NCBI GenBank assembly: GCA_020628095.1
Contig: JAHDFP010000003.1
Span: 346,185 to 410,184, forward strand
Source: Saprospiraceae bacterium
GTDB taxonomy: Bacteria > Bacteroidota > Bacteroidia > Chitinophagales > Saprospiraceae
Reading direction: 5' to 3'
DNA: 64,000 nt
In this document: positions 27,016 to 37,700 of the stretch, piece by piece
Layout: every line of letters starts with the position of its first letter
How positions within the stretch are numbered: the stretch's first letter is position 1
Notes under the pieces: generated by a model
Told to the model about the DNA's origin: nothing
The model's database searches: none
The model's input: the letters and a program-made list of their open reading frames with translations, nothing else
Position numbers and translations under genes: made by a program

Positions 27016-27180
27016 AGATTATATAGCTGAAAAGCAAAAGCCGTGACCTGATTAGGTCACGGCTTTTTTTTGTATTTAACATTGGCATTGTTATTCATAA
27101 GACCGACAACCTACATCTATTCTTCATAGGTTAAGATATCTCAAGAGTTCGTTGGCATTGTTGGTCGGGAGACCAACAAC
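27016..27180. repeat. Direct repeat copy 1 (terminator plus REP lead-in)
   Basis: This ~165-bp block recurs at 27968-28130 with only a few differences. Each copy holds AGATTATATAGCTG, the 14-bp terminator stem, a GTATTTAACATTGGCATTG segment, a partial GACCGACAAC half-palindrome, a CTACATCTATTCTTCATAGG segment, and the first TTGTTGGTC/GACCAACAA hairpin. The copies are offset by about 950 bp and bracket the RAYT gene. Confidence 0.85.
27036..27071 (+). terminator. Terminator of the DUF1573 gene (duplicated copy 1)
   Basis: A 14-bp perfect stem (AAAAGCCGTGACCT at 27036-27049 with its complement from 27054) surrounds the loop GATT and runs into T8. It begins 30 bp after the DUF1573 stop. Confidence 0.92.
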
Positions 27181-27290
27181 ATACTCATTGCCTTCGTCGG
27201 TCGGGCGACCAACAACCTCCGCATTGCTTTCGTCGGTCTCCTGACCGACGAACATATCAGTTAGCTTTCGTTGGTAAGCAGACCAACGAA
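27158..27290. repeat. REP-like palindrome array A (four hairpins, 36-bp period)
   Basis: Four hairpins lie downstream of the RAYT stop. The first (27158-27179) has arms TTGTTGGTC and GACCAACAA around GGGA. The second (27196-27213) has arms GTCGGTC and GACCAAC around GGGC, with one mismatch. The third (27229-27252) has perfect 10-bp arms TTCGTCGGTC and GACCGACGAA around TCCT. The fourth (27267-27290) has arms TTCGTTGGT and ACCAACGAA around six bases. The loops of the first three begin at 27167, 27203 and 27239, an exact 36-bp spacing. Confidence 0.85.
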
Positions 27291-27299
27291 CTATTTAGA

Positions 27300-27791
27300 T
27301 CAAAGCAAAAAATCCCAATCCTTTTCCCCCGTATCATAATAATGAATGGAAGAATATTTATAATCCATGAGACCCCATTTACGCAACGGATTAAGATGGA
27401 TATATCTGATCTTTTGCTGTAATGTCTTCTCGTAGTAGATTTCAAAATTATAAGAGCCGCGCTGCCAAAACTGATATTGGCGATCTTTTTTGTTGACATA
27501 AAAAGAATCCAAAAGATGAGGATGTTCTGATTTGAGTCTTTTTCTAAATTTATTGGCGGTATAAGTGAGAAGAGAATGTTGCACCTTGTCAAGTTGGAAA
27601 GGCTCTGATATTTGCCAGACCAAGTGGATATGATCATCCATAATGACAAATGCCCATATCGTCACTCGCTTCTCAGCTACTAAAAATCGGAAAGTATCAA
27701 TTACTATATCCTTATAGGCATCCTCAATAAGCAATGGTCTCCAATCCAATATGGTGCTCGTCGTGAAATATAGGTCAATATACCTTTTCAT
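27300..27791 (-). CDS. REP-associated tyrosine transposase (RAYT), Y1/IS200-like
   Basis: This 163-residue protein has the HUH pair His54-x-His56 in MDDHIHLVWQ and a likely catalytic Tyr130 in QKIRYIHLNPLRKWG. The upstream YQFWQRGSYNFEIY segment is typical of the RAYT branch of Y1 transposases. These enzymes cut and join single-stranded DNA at hairpins through a 5'-phosphotyrosine intermediate. The length is typical and all motifs are intact, so the protein may be active. It is flanked on both sides by palindromic repeats, the hallmark that separates RAYTs from autonomous IS200/IS605 elements. The long overlapping frame on the same strand (27257-27649) is a shadow. Confidence 0.9.
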   Translation of the reverse strand: MKRYIDLYFTTSTILDWRPLLIEDAYKDIVIDTFRFLVAEKRVTIWAFVIMDDHIHLVWQISEPFQLDKVQHSLLTYTANKFRKRLKSEHPHLLDSFYVNKKDRQYQFWQRGSYNFEIYYEKTLQQKIRYIHLNPLRKWGLMDYKYSSIHYYDTGEKDWDFLL

Positions 27792-27822
27792 TCTCTTACT
27801 AATTTACGTCTTCTGCTTGGCA

Positions 27823-27960
27823 TTGTTGGTCGGGAGACCAACAACATACTCATTGCTTTCGTCGGTCGGGAGACCAACAACTTCCGCATTGCTTTCGTCG
27901 GTCTCCTGACCGACGAACGTATCGAACACACCATACCTTTTGTTGGTCTCTGACCAACAA
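27823..27960. repeat. REP-like palindrome array B (four hairpins, 36-bp period)
   Basis: This array lies just 5' of the RAYT gene and repeats the hairpin order of array A. Unit 1 is at 27823-27844 (TTGTTGGTC/GACCAACAA, loop GGGA), unit 2 at 27861-27878 (GTCGGTC/GACCAAC, loop GGGA), and unit 3 at 27894-27917 (TTCGTCGGTC/GACCGACGAA, loop TCCT). Unit 4 is at 27940-27960 (TTGTTGGTC/GACCAACAA, loop TCT). The loops of units 1-3 start at 27832, 27868 and 27904. The sequence GCATTG or TCATTG precedes the inner units by a fixed distance. Confidence 0.85.
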
Positions 27961-27967
27961 CATACGC

Positions 27968-28130
27968 AGATTATATAGCTGAAAAGCAAAAGCCGTGACC
28001 TATTTAGGTCACGGCTTTTTTTGTATTTAACATTGGCATTGTTATTCAGACCGACAACCTACATCTATTCTTCATAGGTTAAGATACCTCAAGAGTTCGT
28101 TGGCATTGTTGGTCGGGAGACCAACAACCT
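27968..28130. repeat. Direct repeat copy 2 (terminator plus REP lead-in)
   Basis: This is the second copy of the 27016-27180 block, aligned from AGATTATATAGCTG through the terminator to the first hairpin of array C. Differences seen include the terminator loop (ATTT instead of GATT), one T fewer in the T run, loss of a few bases near TTATTCA, and one substitution in AAGATACCTC. No gene directly precedes this terminator copy. Confidence 0.85.
27988..28022 (+). terminator. Duplicated terminator, copy 2
   Basis: The stem AAAAGCCGTGACCT and its complement around ATTT, followed by T7, is almost identical to 27036-27071. It now lies between REP arrays, so it has no obvious gene to terminate on the plus strand. 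It could insulate the giant gene's leader from upstream transcription. Confidence 0.85.
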
Positions 28131-28277
28131 CCGCATTGCTCTCGTCCGTCGGGAGACCAACAACCTCCGCATTGCTCTCGTCGGTCGGGAGACCAACAAC
28201 TTCCGCATTGCTCTCGTCGGTCTCGCGACCGACGAACGTATCGAACACACCATACCTTTGGTTAGCCCGAAGACCAA
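28106..28277. repeat. REP-like palindrome array C (five units, 36-bp period)
   Basis: The units are at 28106-28127 (TTGTTGGTC/GACCAACAA, loop GGGA), 28144-28161 (GTCCGTC/GACCAAC, loop GGGA), 28180-28197 (GTCGGTC/GACCAAC, loop GGGA), 28214-28235 (TCGTCGGTC/GACCGACGA, loop TCGC) and a degenerate one at 28258-28277 (TTGGT/ACCAA). The first four loops begin at 28115, 28151, 28187 and 28223, again exactly 36 bp apart. Compared with arrays A and B, the middle unit type is present twice, as if amplified by one period. Confidence 0.85.
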
Positions 28278-28290
28278 CGGTCTCCAAGAC

Positions 28291-28772
28291 TGACCATACA
28301 AACCGTCCGCCATACGACCAACCACATAAGAGAACCCCCTGAGATATCGTTTTTTTTACTTGACCATAGGAGTAAGCACTCCAAAACCTGTCTTAGCGAT
28401 AGACGAAATGAATTACCACGAGCCTCTTTGAGGCACTAAGCTTCGATGTAACCAATCGGATTTAGATAATATTAATGTAATCACGTTTTCAGACTAAAGT
28501 TATACTGGACTCGACTGGAAGAAAATATTAATAACATATTATATTTTTTTATAATATGTTTTATATATTAGCAGCTGATTTCTACCCTAGGTAGAGGTCT
28601 ACCCATCTAGTAACAGTATATATAATATGATATAAGGGTGTAGTATCATCCGGATATCATATCCCCAACAACAGTAACAACGTAGATCCGTAACCTGAGA
28701 CCCTATATAATAATATGGTGTGATATGGACCTACACATTATTAGTAACTGAATACCTAATAAATATATACCG
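28291..28772. other. AT-rich leader region of the giant gene, no ORF
   Basis: These 480 bp contain no credible ORF. A perfect 11-bp inverted repeat (AACATATTATA at 28533-28543 and TATAATATGTT at 28550-28560) surrounds T6. Smaller palindromes occur at CTACCCTAGGTAG (about 28582-28594) and GGATATCATATCC (28652-28664). No clear TAnnTTTG promoter box was found close to the ATG at 28773. The region probably holds the promoter and untranslated leader. Confidence 0.45.
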
Positions 28773-31700
28773 ATGTATACTAAAGTTAATTTCTTGTATA
28801 GAACAACACGACAATTATTCTTTGTGTGTATAGCTATGATGAGCTATAGTTCTGTACATGCTTTTTCTTTTGATCTAGAGACCTTAGACCACAAGGCTAA
28901 AAATCTCTATGTCGCATACCAGCATGCAGACTGTGACGACGAGGCGATCCTATGGGATGCTTTTAGGTCCACAGTTGAGATGTCTTCTGTGACATCAGCA
29001 GGTTCTGCATCTATGATGATGATGGAGATGACCGAATGTCAGACCATTGCCTCATGTGATAGAGATGCAGAACAGATTGCCGTAGGCTCAGCTGCACCAC
29101 TATATACGGTGTGTGAGCCTGACCCAAATCTCGGCGATCTGGACCTAGGGATGGTTGGAGATAACCAAATAGATGTTGCTCTTTCCTTTACAGGATGGAA
29201 TATACCGACAGACGCTACTGTGACTAATGCGACAATAGAGTTTACAGCTTGTGCTAATAGTGTCGGGCCTTCATCTTTAATTATTTATGGAGAAGCCTTA
29301 GATAATAGTGGTCCCTACACAGCTGGGGACGATGTGCTTTCTAGACCGAGGACGGCGACATCTGTCAGTTGGACACCAGGTACCTGGACAGCAGGTACGT
29401 CTGGGGTAGCAACGACTACTGTGGATATATCGGCTATTATACAGGAGATTATAGATAGGCCCGGATATGTACAGGGTAATGCTATAGGAATACAAATAGA
29501 AGGTAGAGGTCTTCGGATAGCTTTTAGCTATGATAAGGACCCGGCTCTGGCTCCAGAGATGTGTATTACGTATACAGTACCAGATCCTCCGACAGAAACC
29601 TGTGATGGATGTCCTGATATCAGCGTTGTGAGTCTGGATGGAGTACCTAATTTCCCTACTGTAGACCTACTCAATGTCTGTTCTACACCAGATACAGCGA
29701 GTATATTAATATATAATCAGGGAGAGTGTATGATCAGTGCTGTAGACCTGATGGTAACTTTCGATAGCGGATTGTCCTATGGTGGATTTGTCTTTATGGA
29801 TCCTAATAGTACGGGTGCAGGCACGGTAAGTGCAACTAATCTATCGGACCTGACACAACCGACATTTACGGTGACGGAGATCGGACCGGGAATGGCTTTT
29901 ATAGTCAATTTTGCCATGCAAGCCGATTGTGATATCGACGTGGAGACAGAAGAGGATGTCAACTTTGACGCGATGGTGACTTATACCTATCCTGATGACA
30001 ATGGGCAGAATGCCACTTGTAACGTCGGTATAAATGAGGTAGGCGCTTATAACTCAGGTATCAGAATACCGGTAGTCAATGTTTTGAATGTATCGCCTGA
30101 TGAGTTGGATATTACTCAAGCTGGAGTTCCTCAATGTCAAACTATCTTAATATCACAAGACGGAATTCAAGCTTTCTTAGATGAATTCCAGTTTTCTGTG
30201 ACGGGTTTAGATACGGGTGCATATATGGTGAGTAGTATATCTGTTAATGGTATGACAGTACCACCCACGGATTATTCTTACAATGCTTCATCACAGACCT
30301 TGGGCATGTTAGTAACCTCTAACTATTTTACTGCAAATACAGGGGCTAATGCTAATGGAGATGAGAAATTTGATGCAGATGAGAGGCTCGAAATACAGGT
30401 TTGTTACGAAGTTGCTTCTTGTATACAGGAAGCAAACTTTTTGATGTATCAGGCTTTTTATGGATGTAATAATCAGGTATGTTTTGGAATATCTGAAATG
30501 CAAGGAGCCTTGGATTTTACCCCTGATTTTGGAGCTGGAGTTGTTGCTAATAGCAGTAATGTTGTGTACGGCGAGATTTGTGGATCAGATATGAGTTTTG
30601 ATTTTAGTTTATCGAGTGCTAATTCCGACCCATTGAATGGACTTTGGGAAGATTTAATCATAAAATATAATACATGTTCTGGGGGTAATATCGAGTTAAT
30701 TAGTGTTGTGGTTAATGGAGTAGCTGCTCCATCTTCGATATTTGATTTGACTAATGGTGTGGTAACCCTTGATTTGACGAATAACACTTCTGACTTTGAT
30801 GGACCAGGTGGTATCACTGATGAGGATAATGATGGGATATATGACGATTTACCTGGTGGTAATAGTATAGTTGTGATGACCGTATTAGATATAGGATGTG
30901 CGATGGAAGGGGCTGATTGCGGCTCGGTGGGTTGTTCTATCTCCAATATAGAAGTCAATGGCAAAAGAAATTGTGGACAAGATTTTCAGCAGTTCGCGCC
31001 TATAGGAGGTGATGGCCCTATATCCTTCTTTTATGGTAATACAGGAACTACGACCAATATAGATTATGACCTATGCTGCGGTGGATTTGTAAGTCGAGTA
31101 TATCCTGTATGTGATGTATGGAATCCAACAGGTATAGGATATGAGTTAAGCTACGAATTTGGATCAGAGAACATCGGAGCCTGTCCGTCGGGAAATGGTA
31201 ATATTGAGATGGTTATTACAGCTGTTGCTAATGGCGCCACTAGAATGCGGAATATGAGATATACGGCGGGGTCTGCGACTTATGAAGGGGCGGCTGTAAC
31301 TGGAACTACCTCGCAATACTTAACGGTCAATAATGCTTCTGGGGGATTAGATACCGTGGCGCTAGAAATTAGGATTCCTGCAGGGAGTTCTGCCATAGAT
31401 GGAGTCCAGCCTCATGATTACTTCTTTGATTTGGACTTTAAAGGGACTTGTTCTCCTAATGATTGGGTTAATCTCTCCTATCAGGTCGTGGAGACTTGTG
31501 ATGCATGCGGTCCTGGAGGTTGTGAGATCGTAAGAGCTTGTAGTGGTGCTAGATCATATGTGGAATGGGCACAGTGTACATGTGATTGCGACATTTTTGC
31601 TTTTATTGATACGCTTTATAGGACTAATTATGGTTACGCGGATAAAGCCATGACTCAGAAACTGACTATAGATGATGTTCCAGAAGAGGATAGACAGAGA

Positions 31701-34700
31701 TTTCTTCCTGGGGATACTATGTATTATAGGGCAGGTTTTGAGATTAATAATGCATCAGTACTATACGACGACAACTTTGTGCATAGATACTGGCAATTTT
31801 ATGTCAATCTAAGGGAAGAAGCTGGACCTATAATGGGTGATGTGTATAATTCTACTTTTGGTGGTTGGTTTTACGAAGATGCCACTACTGGAGTGATAAC
31901 AGAAATAGGAATACCTGATTGTATGCAAAACTATCCTGACGCAACGAGGGATAATTATTGGTATCCGACTCTAGGGCTGAGAAATATGGGTGTGGAAAAT
32001 AAAAGTGAAAATTGGTCTGATAGAAACAATAATGCCTATCAGACTTGTGTCAATGATGATAATGTCAATCCAGATTACCCACCAGAAGCTGCAGTCCAAT
32101 ATGGTATGTATGATGATGATCGAAATGATCAATATACAGATAGACAAAGAATATTTATTCACTGGGGTGTTACACCTGGTTGTGAAGCTGATGATTATTG
32201 GACTGATGGCCTTTCCACAGATATGGTGGATAATAACTGTCGAGAAGAGTTCCTTCAGCAGTTTCCCATAAAAGATGGTGATTTCATATACTTTGATATG
32301 TATGTTCCTATGGTTCATAACCCGGCTTACGACTTGCAGATGTCGAATGGTTCCACTCTGAGTACATCTATGTGGTTAGAACCTTGGGCTGATATTGTCC
32401 AGCAAACGGAGAGTTGTGGTGATTTTGTAATATCAAGAACTTGTAATACCACCCAGACTTATGATGGACATTTACCCGGTCCTATGAGTGTTACACCAGA
32501 CGTTCTAGTAACGGATTGTGATGTTCAGGTGGAGTATGATTTTACTCTTAGCAATCCATTGCCAGAAGTAGATTTGGCTAATGGAGAGGTTCCTTGGTAT
32601 GCTAATGAGTATAGACCATATATGGCGACAGAATATCTCCAGTTTCATTTTCCTAGCAATATGGTATATGGCGATAATGGAGTACTTGTAATGCCAGATG
32701 GAAGTGAGCAACCACTCCCAGGTCAATATCTTGATGCTTCCGCTGGTAACTTAGCATGTATAACGGAGGCTAATGGAGATGTTTGCTGCACGGCATTGGA
32801 CGCTGAGAGTCTAGCTTCTATGAGGTTCAATGATGCGGACTACACTAGAGGACTAAATATACTGAGTGCATCAACTGCAACTGGTCCCGGGACCAGTACA
32901 GATTTGTGTGACTCTAATCCATTAGTCCATGTTCCTAATGACCCTTTTCCTCATATCCCAGTAGGAGGTGCTGAGCCATGTCTTACTTATGGCGTGAGAT
33001 ATAACCTTACCTCTCTTTGTCCAGAAGATGTAGAATCAGGTGATTTTCAGCTTACCTATCAGTTTTCCGAACCCTATATACCTAACTTAGTTAGTCGAAA
33101 TGGCGGTGTTTACAGGGGAAGTCATCTATTTTCGACGGGATCAGAAATTGGTGGCAGTTACAGAAATCTTTTTATTGATAACCCTTATGGTAGTAATTGT
33201 GGCAATGATGGAGCTGATGATGGATGTGTTGATTTTTATGATTTGATTTTTCCTCATCCAGAGGGCAGTACAGGAGAAAGTAATCCGATGCGTCAGCAAG
33301 GAACCAATACTACGACACCTGACGAGTTCGACGATCAGAGTTTAGATTTTCCTCCGCTGATTCCTAGTTTAGAGAATTTGCTAGAAGCAGATCTTGCTGG
33401 AGAGAATGAGACCAATACATTTATGGTATGTGCAGGAACCGTAGGTGGGTCTGCTACTCATACTAATGTCGTTACGAGCGTAAATATTCCTAATTCTATT
33501 CAGTTCATAGACGCGCAGGATATAAGTGGTGTTCCTGTAACTTGGACATTGGCGCAGACACTTCCTGATAGTCGGGTATATGCCATTGAGATGCCAGATT
33601 TAGCACCTGGTGAGTGTGCTGAAGTGGTATTAATAACAGAGTTATTATTTTGTCCAGTAGGATTAGATATAGAAACACGTATATGTATCCAAACAACAAG
33701 TGGTTGTTTAGAGCCTGTTAAGGCAGCTTCATTATCAGCGGCTGGTAACTCATGTGACATGGTAGAGGCCTGTTACGAGTATATCGCGGAAGAGGCGGAC
33801 CTTCAGGTAGAGTGGGATCCACAGCCGCAGGGTGAGTATGGTCTATGTGAGACGATCCCGATGGGGGTAAGACTTAAAAACGTGAAGCCATCGATATTGG
33901 CGGATGTAAAATTAGATTTTTGGTTACCATCGGGCTTGAACTATGTACCTGGCTCATGGCAGGCCTGTTATCCAGGAGGTCCTACGAATGTAGGCGCGTG
34001 TATAACCATACCAGATCCGACGGCTGATCCATCAGAGAATAATGCCTTTGGTACGAATTTCGGCTATGACGAAGATGCGCTGTTCAGTACATATATAGAT
34101 CAAAATGGATTCCCAGGTATTTTATCTTCATTAGATAGTAATAGGTTACAGATTTTATTCGAGGTAGAGACGGTCTGTGATGAGTTTGTATCAGGTACGA
34201 GTGTGTATCATCAGGCCAATGCGGCGGATCCATGTGAGGCGAGGATACAGTCTATGTTTGTGGAGAGTGATCCTGTGATTATAGAAAATGCGAATCCGGT
34301 GGATTTTGCTCAGTTTTTTGTATTTGCGGAGCCAGCGAGGGCGAACTGTGGTCAGGATGCCACATTGAGATTAACATATCTTAATATATCTCCGATAGGT
34401 GAGAGTCGAGAGAGTATGGTGTGTATGGATATAGAGACGAGTACATTTGCCTATATGAGTGGTAGTGTCCAATGGTTGGCACCGACGACGCATACACCGA
34501 CGTTTACAGAAGAGATGAATGGCGCGATTACACATATCTGTTTTGATATCCCCGATGGTATAGGACCAGGGGAGGCATTTCAGGTGAGTTTTGATTATAC
34601 GGTTCCAGAGAATATCGACTGTGGAACACAGAATTTAGGCGTACAGGTATCTACTGAGATTATGGATCAAACCTGCTCGGCGATAGGAGAAGAATGTAGT

Positions 34701-37700
34701 GTCAATGTACTGAATAGTGTCAATCCGACAGTGGAGTTAGAATTTTTACCACCACTCAGTGTGGCGAGCCAGCAGTTATTGACGAAGTGTCCTAACGGAG
34801 ACGGTACAGTGGACCTATGCTACGATGTAGAATTGGCTAATTCGGGTGATTTTTATAGCGGTGATGTGGTGATTGCTTTGATCAGAGATGTCAATGGTAA
34901 TCAGCAAATCGATGATGAGATTATAGATACAAAGCTGGCAGACATGACGCATTTTGTCAGTTTGGTAGATGGCGATACCACCTTGGTAACAGGTTGTTTT
35001 ACCGTACCTGAATCTCAGGCCTGTCCGGTATTCTTGATGGTCATGCAGACGACTGATTGTGTGTGTGATAATCTGGATTACTACTATGACAGTATAGAGC
35101 CTGCTGTCAATGATGACATGCTCACTGAGTATACACTTTGTCCAGGAGTACCATTTGGATTAGAGAATTGTGGAAGTTGGACTTATGCAGTTAATCCTAG
35201 TAATGGTGCTTCTATTACTCAAAATGCGAATGGCGACAGTATCTACGTCACCTTAAATCCAGGTTTTGGAGGTACAACACCAGTAGAGTTACTAGTGACC
35301 AGCCAGACAGGCGGATGTGATGAGTTTGATTTTCCTATTGATTTATATAGTCTTAATGATTTTTCTTTTGGTCCTTACGATCAGGTAGAGACCTGTGAGG
35401 TGGGATGTAGACAATTGAGTCTTAATCTTCCACCAGATTATGAGAGTAATGTGACGGTGGAGTGGTTGCCAGACTTATATCTGGATGATAACACGAGCCT
35501 CTCACCGACGATCTGTGATCCAGCAGCGTCTATTAACTATACGGTGGTATTGACCTTTACTAATCAGGACGGCTCTACGTGTGAGTATCAGGCGAACTAT
35601 CCTGTATCTGTAATGGAGCAACCTGTAGTGACTGGCGTGGCTAATGGTAACTTATGTAGTCCGACGCAGGCGACGATTATGGCTCCAGCTGGATTTAGTA
35701 ATTATAGCTGGCATCAGGATAATGGTGACGGGACGACGACGGTCGTGCAGACGAGTAGTTCTAACATGTACATTGCGAGTGAAGAGGGCAGTTACTATGT
35801 AGAATATAGCAATCTGGGTGACATCTGTCCGACAAGATCTAATATATTCTCTGTGAGTGGATGTATAGAAATAGAGAAAACAATAGCGGCGATCGTACCG
35901 ACGGCTAACCCAAATGAGTACACGGTAACTTATATGATTACTGTAGAAAATCCGGGTGCTGTAGGGACGCAATATGATTTATATGATGAGCCAGGTTTTG
36001 ATACGGATATCGTTGCGTTAGCGGCGAGTTATACGAGTGATCAGGGCGGCGGATCAGCGTTGGCTTTACCAGCGCCGGCTAGTCCAGGCTGGCAATTAGC
36101 TAATGATGTAGCGATTGCAGGTAACACGACGCATACCTATATGATATCTTATGTAGTGAATATAGATCTGGAAGATGGCGCTGTGGGCGATGATGTGTAT
36201 ACGAGTTGTGGACAGGGTAGTGGACCAGAAAATGCGAGTCCAGGAGAAGGCTTATATAATAATGCGACGATAGACATGGACGAAGATCCAAGTACAGCAG
36301 AGATGGAAGACGACGCGTGTGGTGAGTTACCGTATCTGGTCATGGAGAAAGAACATACGAGCACCGTATCGACGAGTCTTAACTGTTATGATGTGACCTA
36401 TGCTGTCAAGGTGACTAACCTAGGTGGTGCTCCAGGTCAGTATGACTTGGTGGATGATCCATCGTTTGATGATGATTTTGTGGTTAATACGGCGTTCTTT
36501 ACGACAGATGCGACTGGTAATCCAGGTGGTAGTTTGCCAGGTAATGCAGCCTTCTATGTATTGGCAGATGATCAGGCTATTGCTACTGGAAAGATAGATA
36601 GCTTCTCAGTGACGATAAATGTTTGTCTAGACTTAGAAGACCCTGCTAGTCCAGGAGACGAAACCTATGTAGCCTGTGGAGAAGGCTCTGGTGGTGGTGA
36701 TCCAGCACCAGGAGAGGGCTTGTTTAACCAAGCTACTCTAGATACTAACAATGACGGTACGCCAGATTTGACTGACGAGACAACTTGTGTAGATGTACCT
36801 TACATAACCTTAGAAAAAGTACAGCAAAGTGCCACGCTGCAAGCGAATGGTTCTTATGATATAGTATATAAAATAACAGTAGATAATATAGGTGGTGCTG
36901 TAGGTGAATACGATGCATGGGACTTCCCACAATTTGATGATGATATTGTTATCAATAGTGCGAGTTTCACGAGTGATGTACCTTCTAACGGTACCTTGCC
37001 GACGACAGTGCCAGCGAGTCCAGGATGGGTATTGGCTGCTGATCAAAGCATAGATCCTGGTACGACACATTGTTATACATTGACAGTTAATGTGAGTTAT
37101 GATTTCTTTGATACTAATCCAATGGTCGGAGATAATACCTATGATGGTTGCGAAGGTACAGGACCAGACGATCCAGGTTCTCCAGGTCAGGGATTATATA
37201 ACGAGGCATTATTAGACGCGAATAATGACGGTACTATAGATGACGTGACCGAAGAGGTCTGCGAAGACCTAGAGTCTGTCGATGTCGCCTTATGGAAGAT
37301 TGTTAATACGCCAGGCCCTTATGCCTATGATGATATAATCAACTTTGATATCCGCGTATTCAATCAAGGGACAGTAACCTTGACAGATGTAGAAGTTATA
37401 GATTATCCATCTTGTGGATACGAGTATGTAGGCGGTACGCCGACTGTATGGACGGCATCTGGACCTAATTATACAGCGACTGTGCCCGGGCCTATTGCTC
37501 CAGGACAATTCGTAACAATTAGTATTAACTATAGGGTTGTTCCTTGCACATCAGGCACAGAGAATGCTTATCTCAATGTGGCTGAGGTGAGTGCAATGTC
37601 TGACGAGGATGGCAATGATGTGAGTGGTGATGATATAGATAGTACACCAGATACGACGGAAGGTAATGATGCTGGTGGAGAAGTTGATACAGCGAGTGAT

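Larger units (their letters stand above)
27158..27960 (-). mobile_element. REP/RAYT element
   Basis: A Y1-type tyrosine transposase gene (27300-27791) is bracketed immediately by two arrays that each contain four REP-like hairpins in the same order. REP-associated tyrosine transposases of this arrangement are known from proteobacteria and other phyla. They are thought to recognise and spread their cognate palindromes from single-stranded DNA. The boundaries given are those of the two flanking arrays; the unit that actually moved is not determined. Confidence 0.75.

Noticed and set aside
27257..27649. 130-residue ORF overlapping the RAYT on the same strand
   Set aside because: It is an out-of-frame shadow of the transposase, which has all conserved motifs in the other frame.
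27158..28290. CRISPR array
   Set aside because: Although repeats recur every 36 bp, there are no unique spacers. The bases between hairpins are repeated too, and no cas genes are present.
27804..28342. Small ORFs on both strands through the REP arrays, with a repeating 12-residue peptide VGLPTDESNAEV
   Set aside because: The 36-bp period is a multiple of three, so any open frame through the array gives a periodic peptide. The sequence is explained by palindromes, and the frames have no start context or domain.
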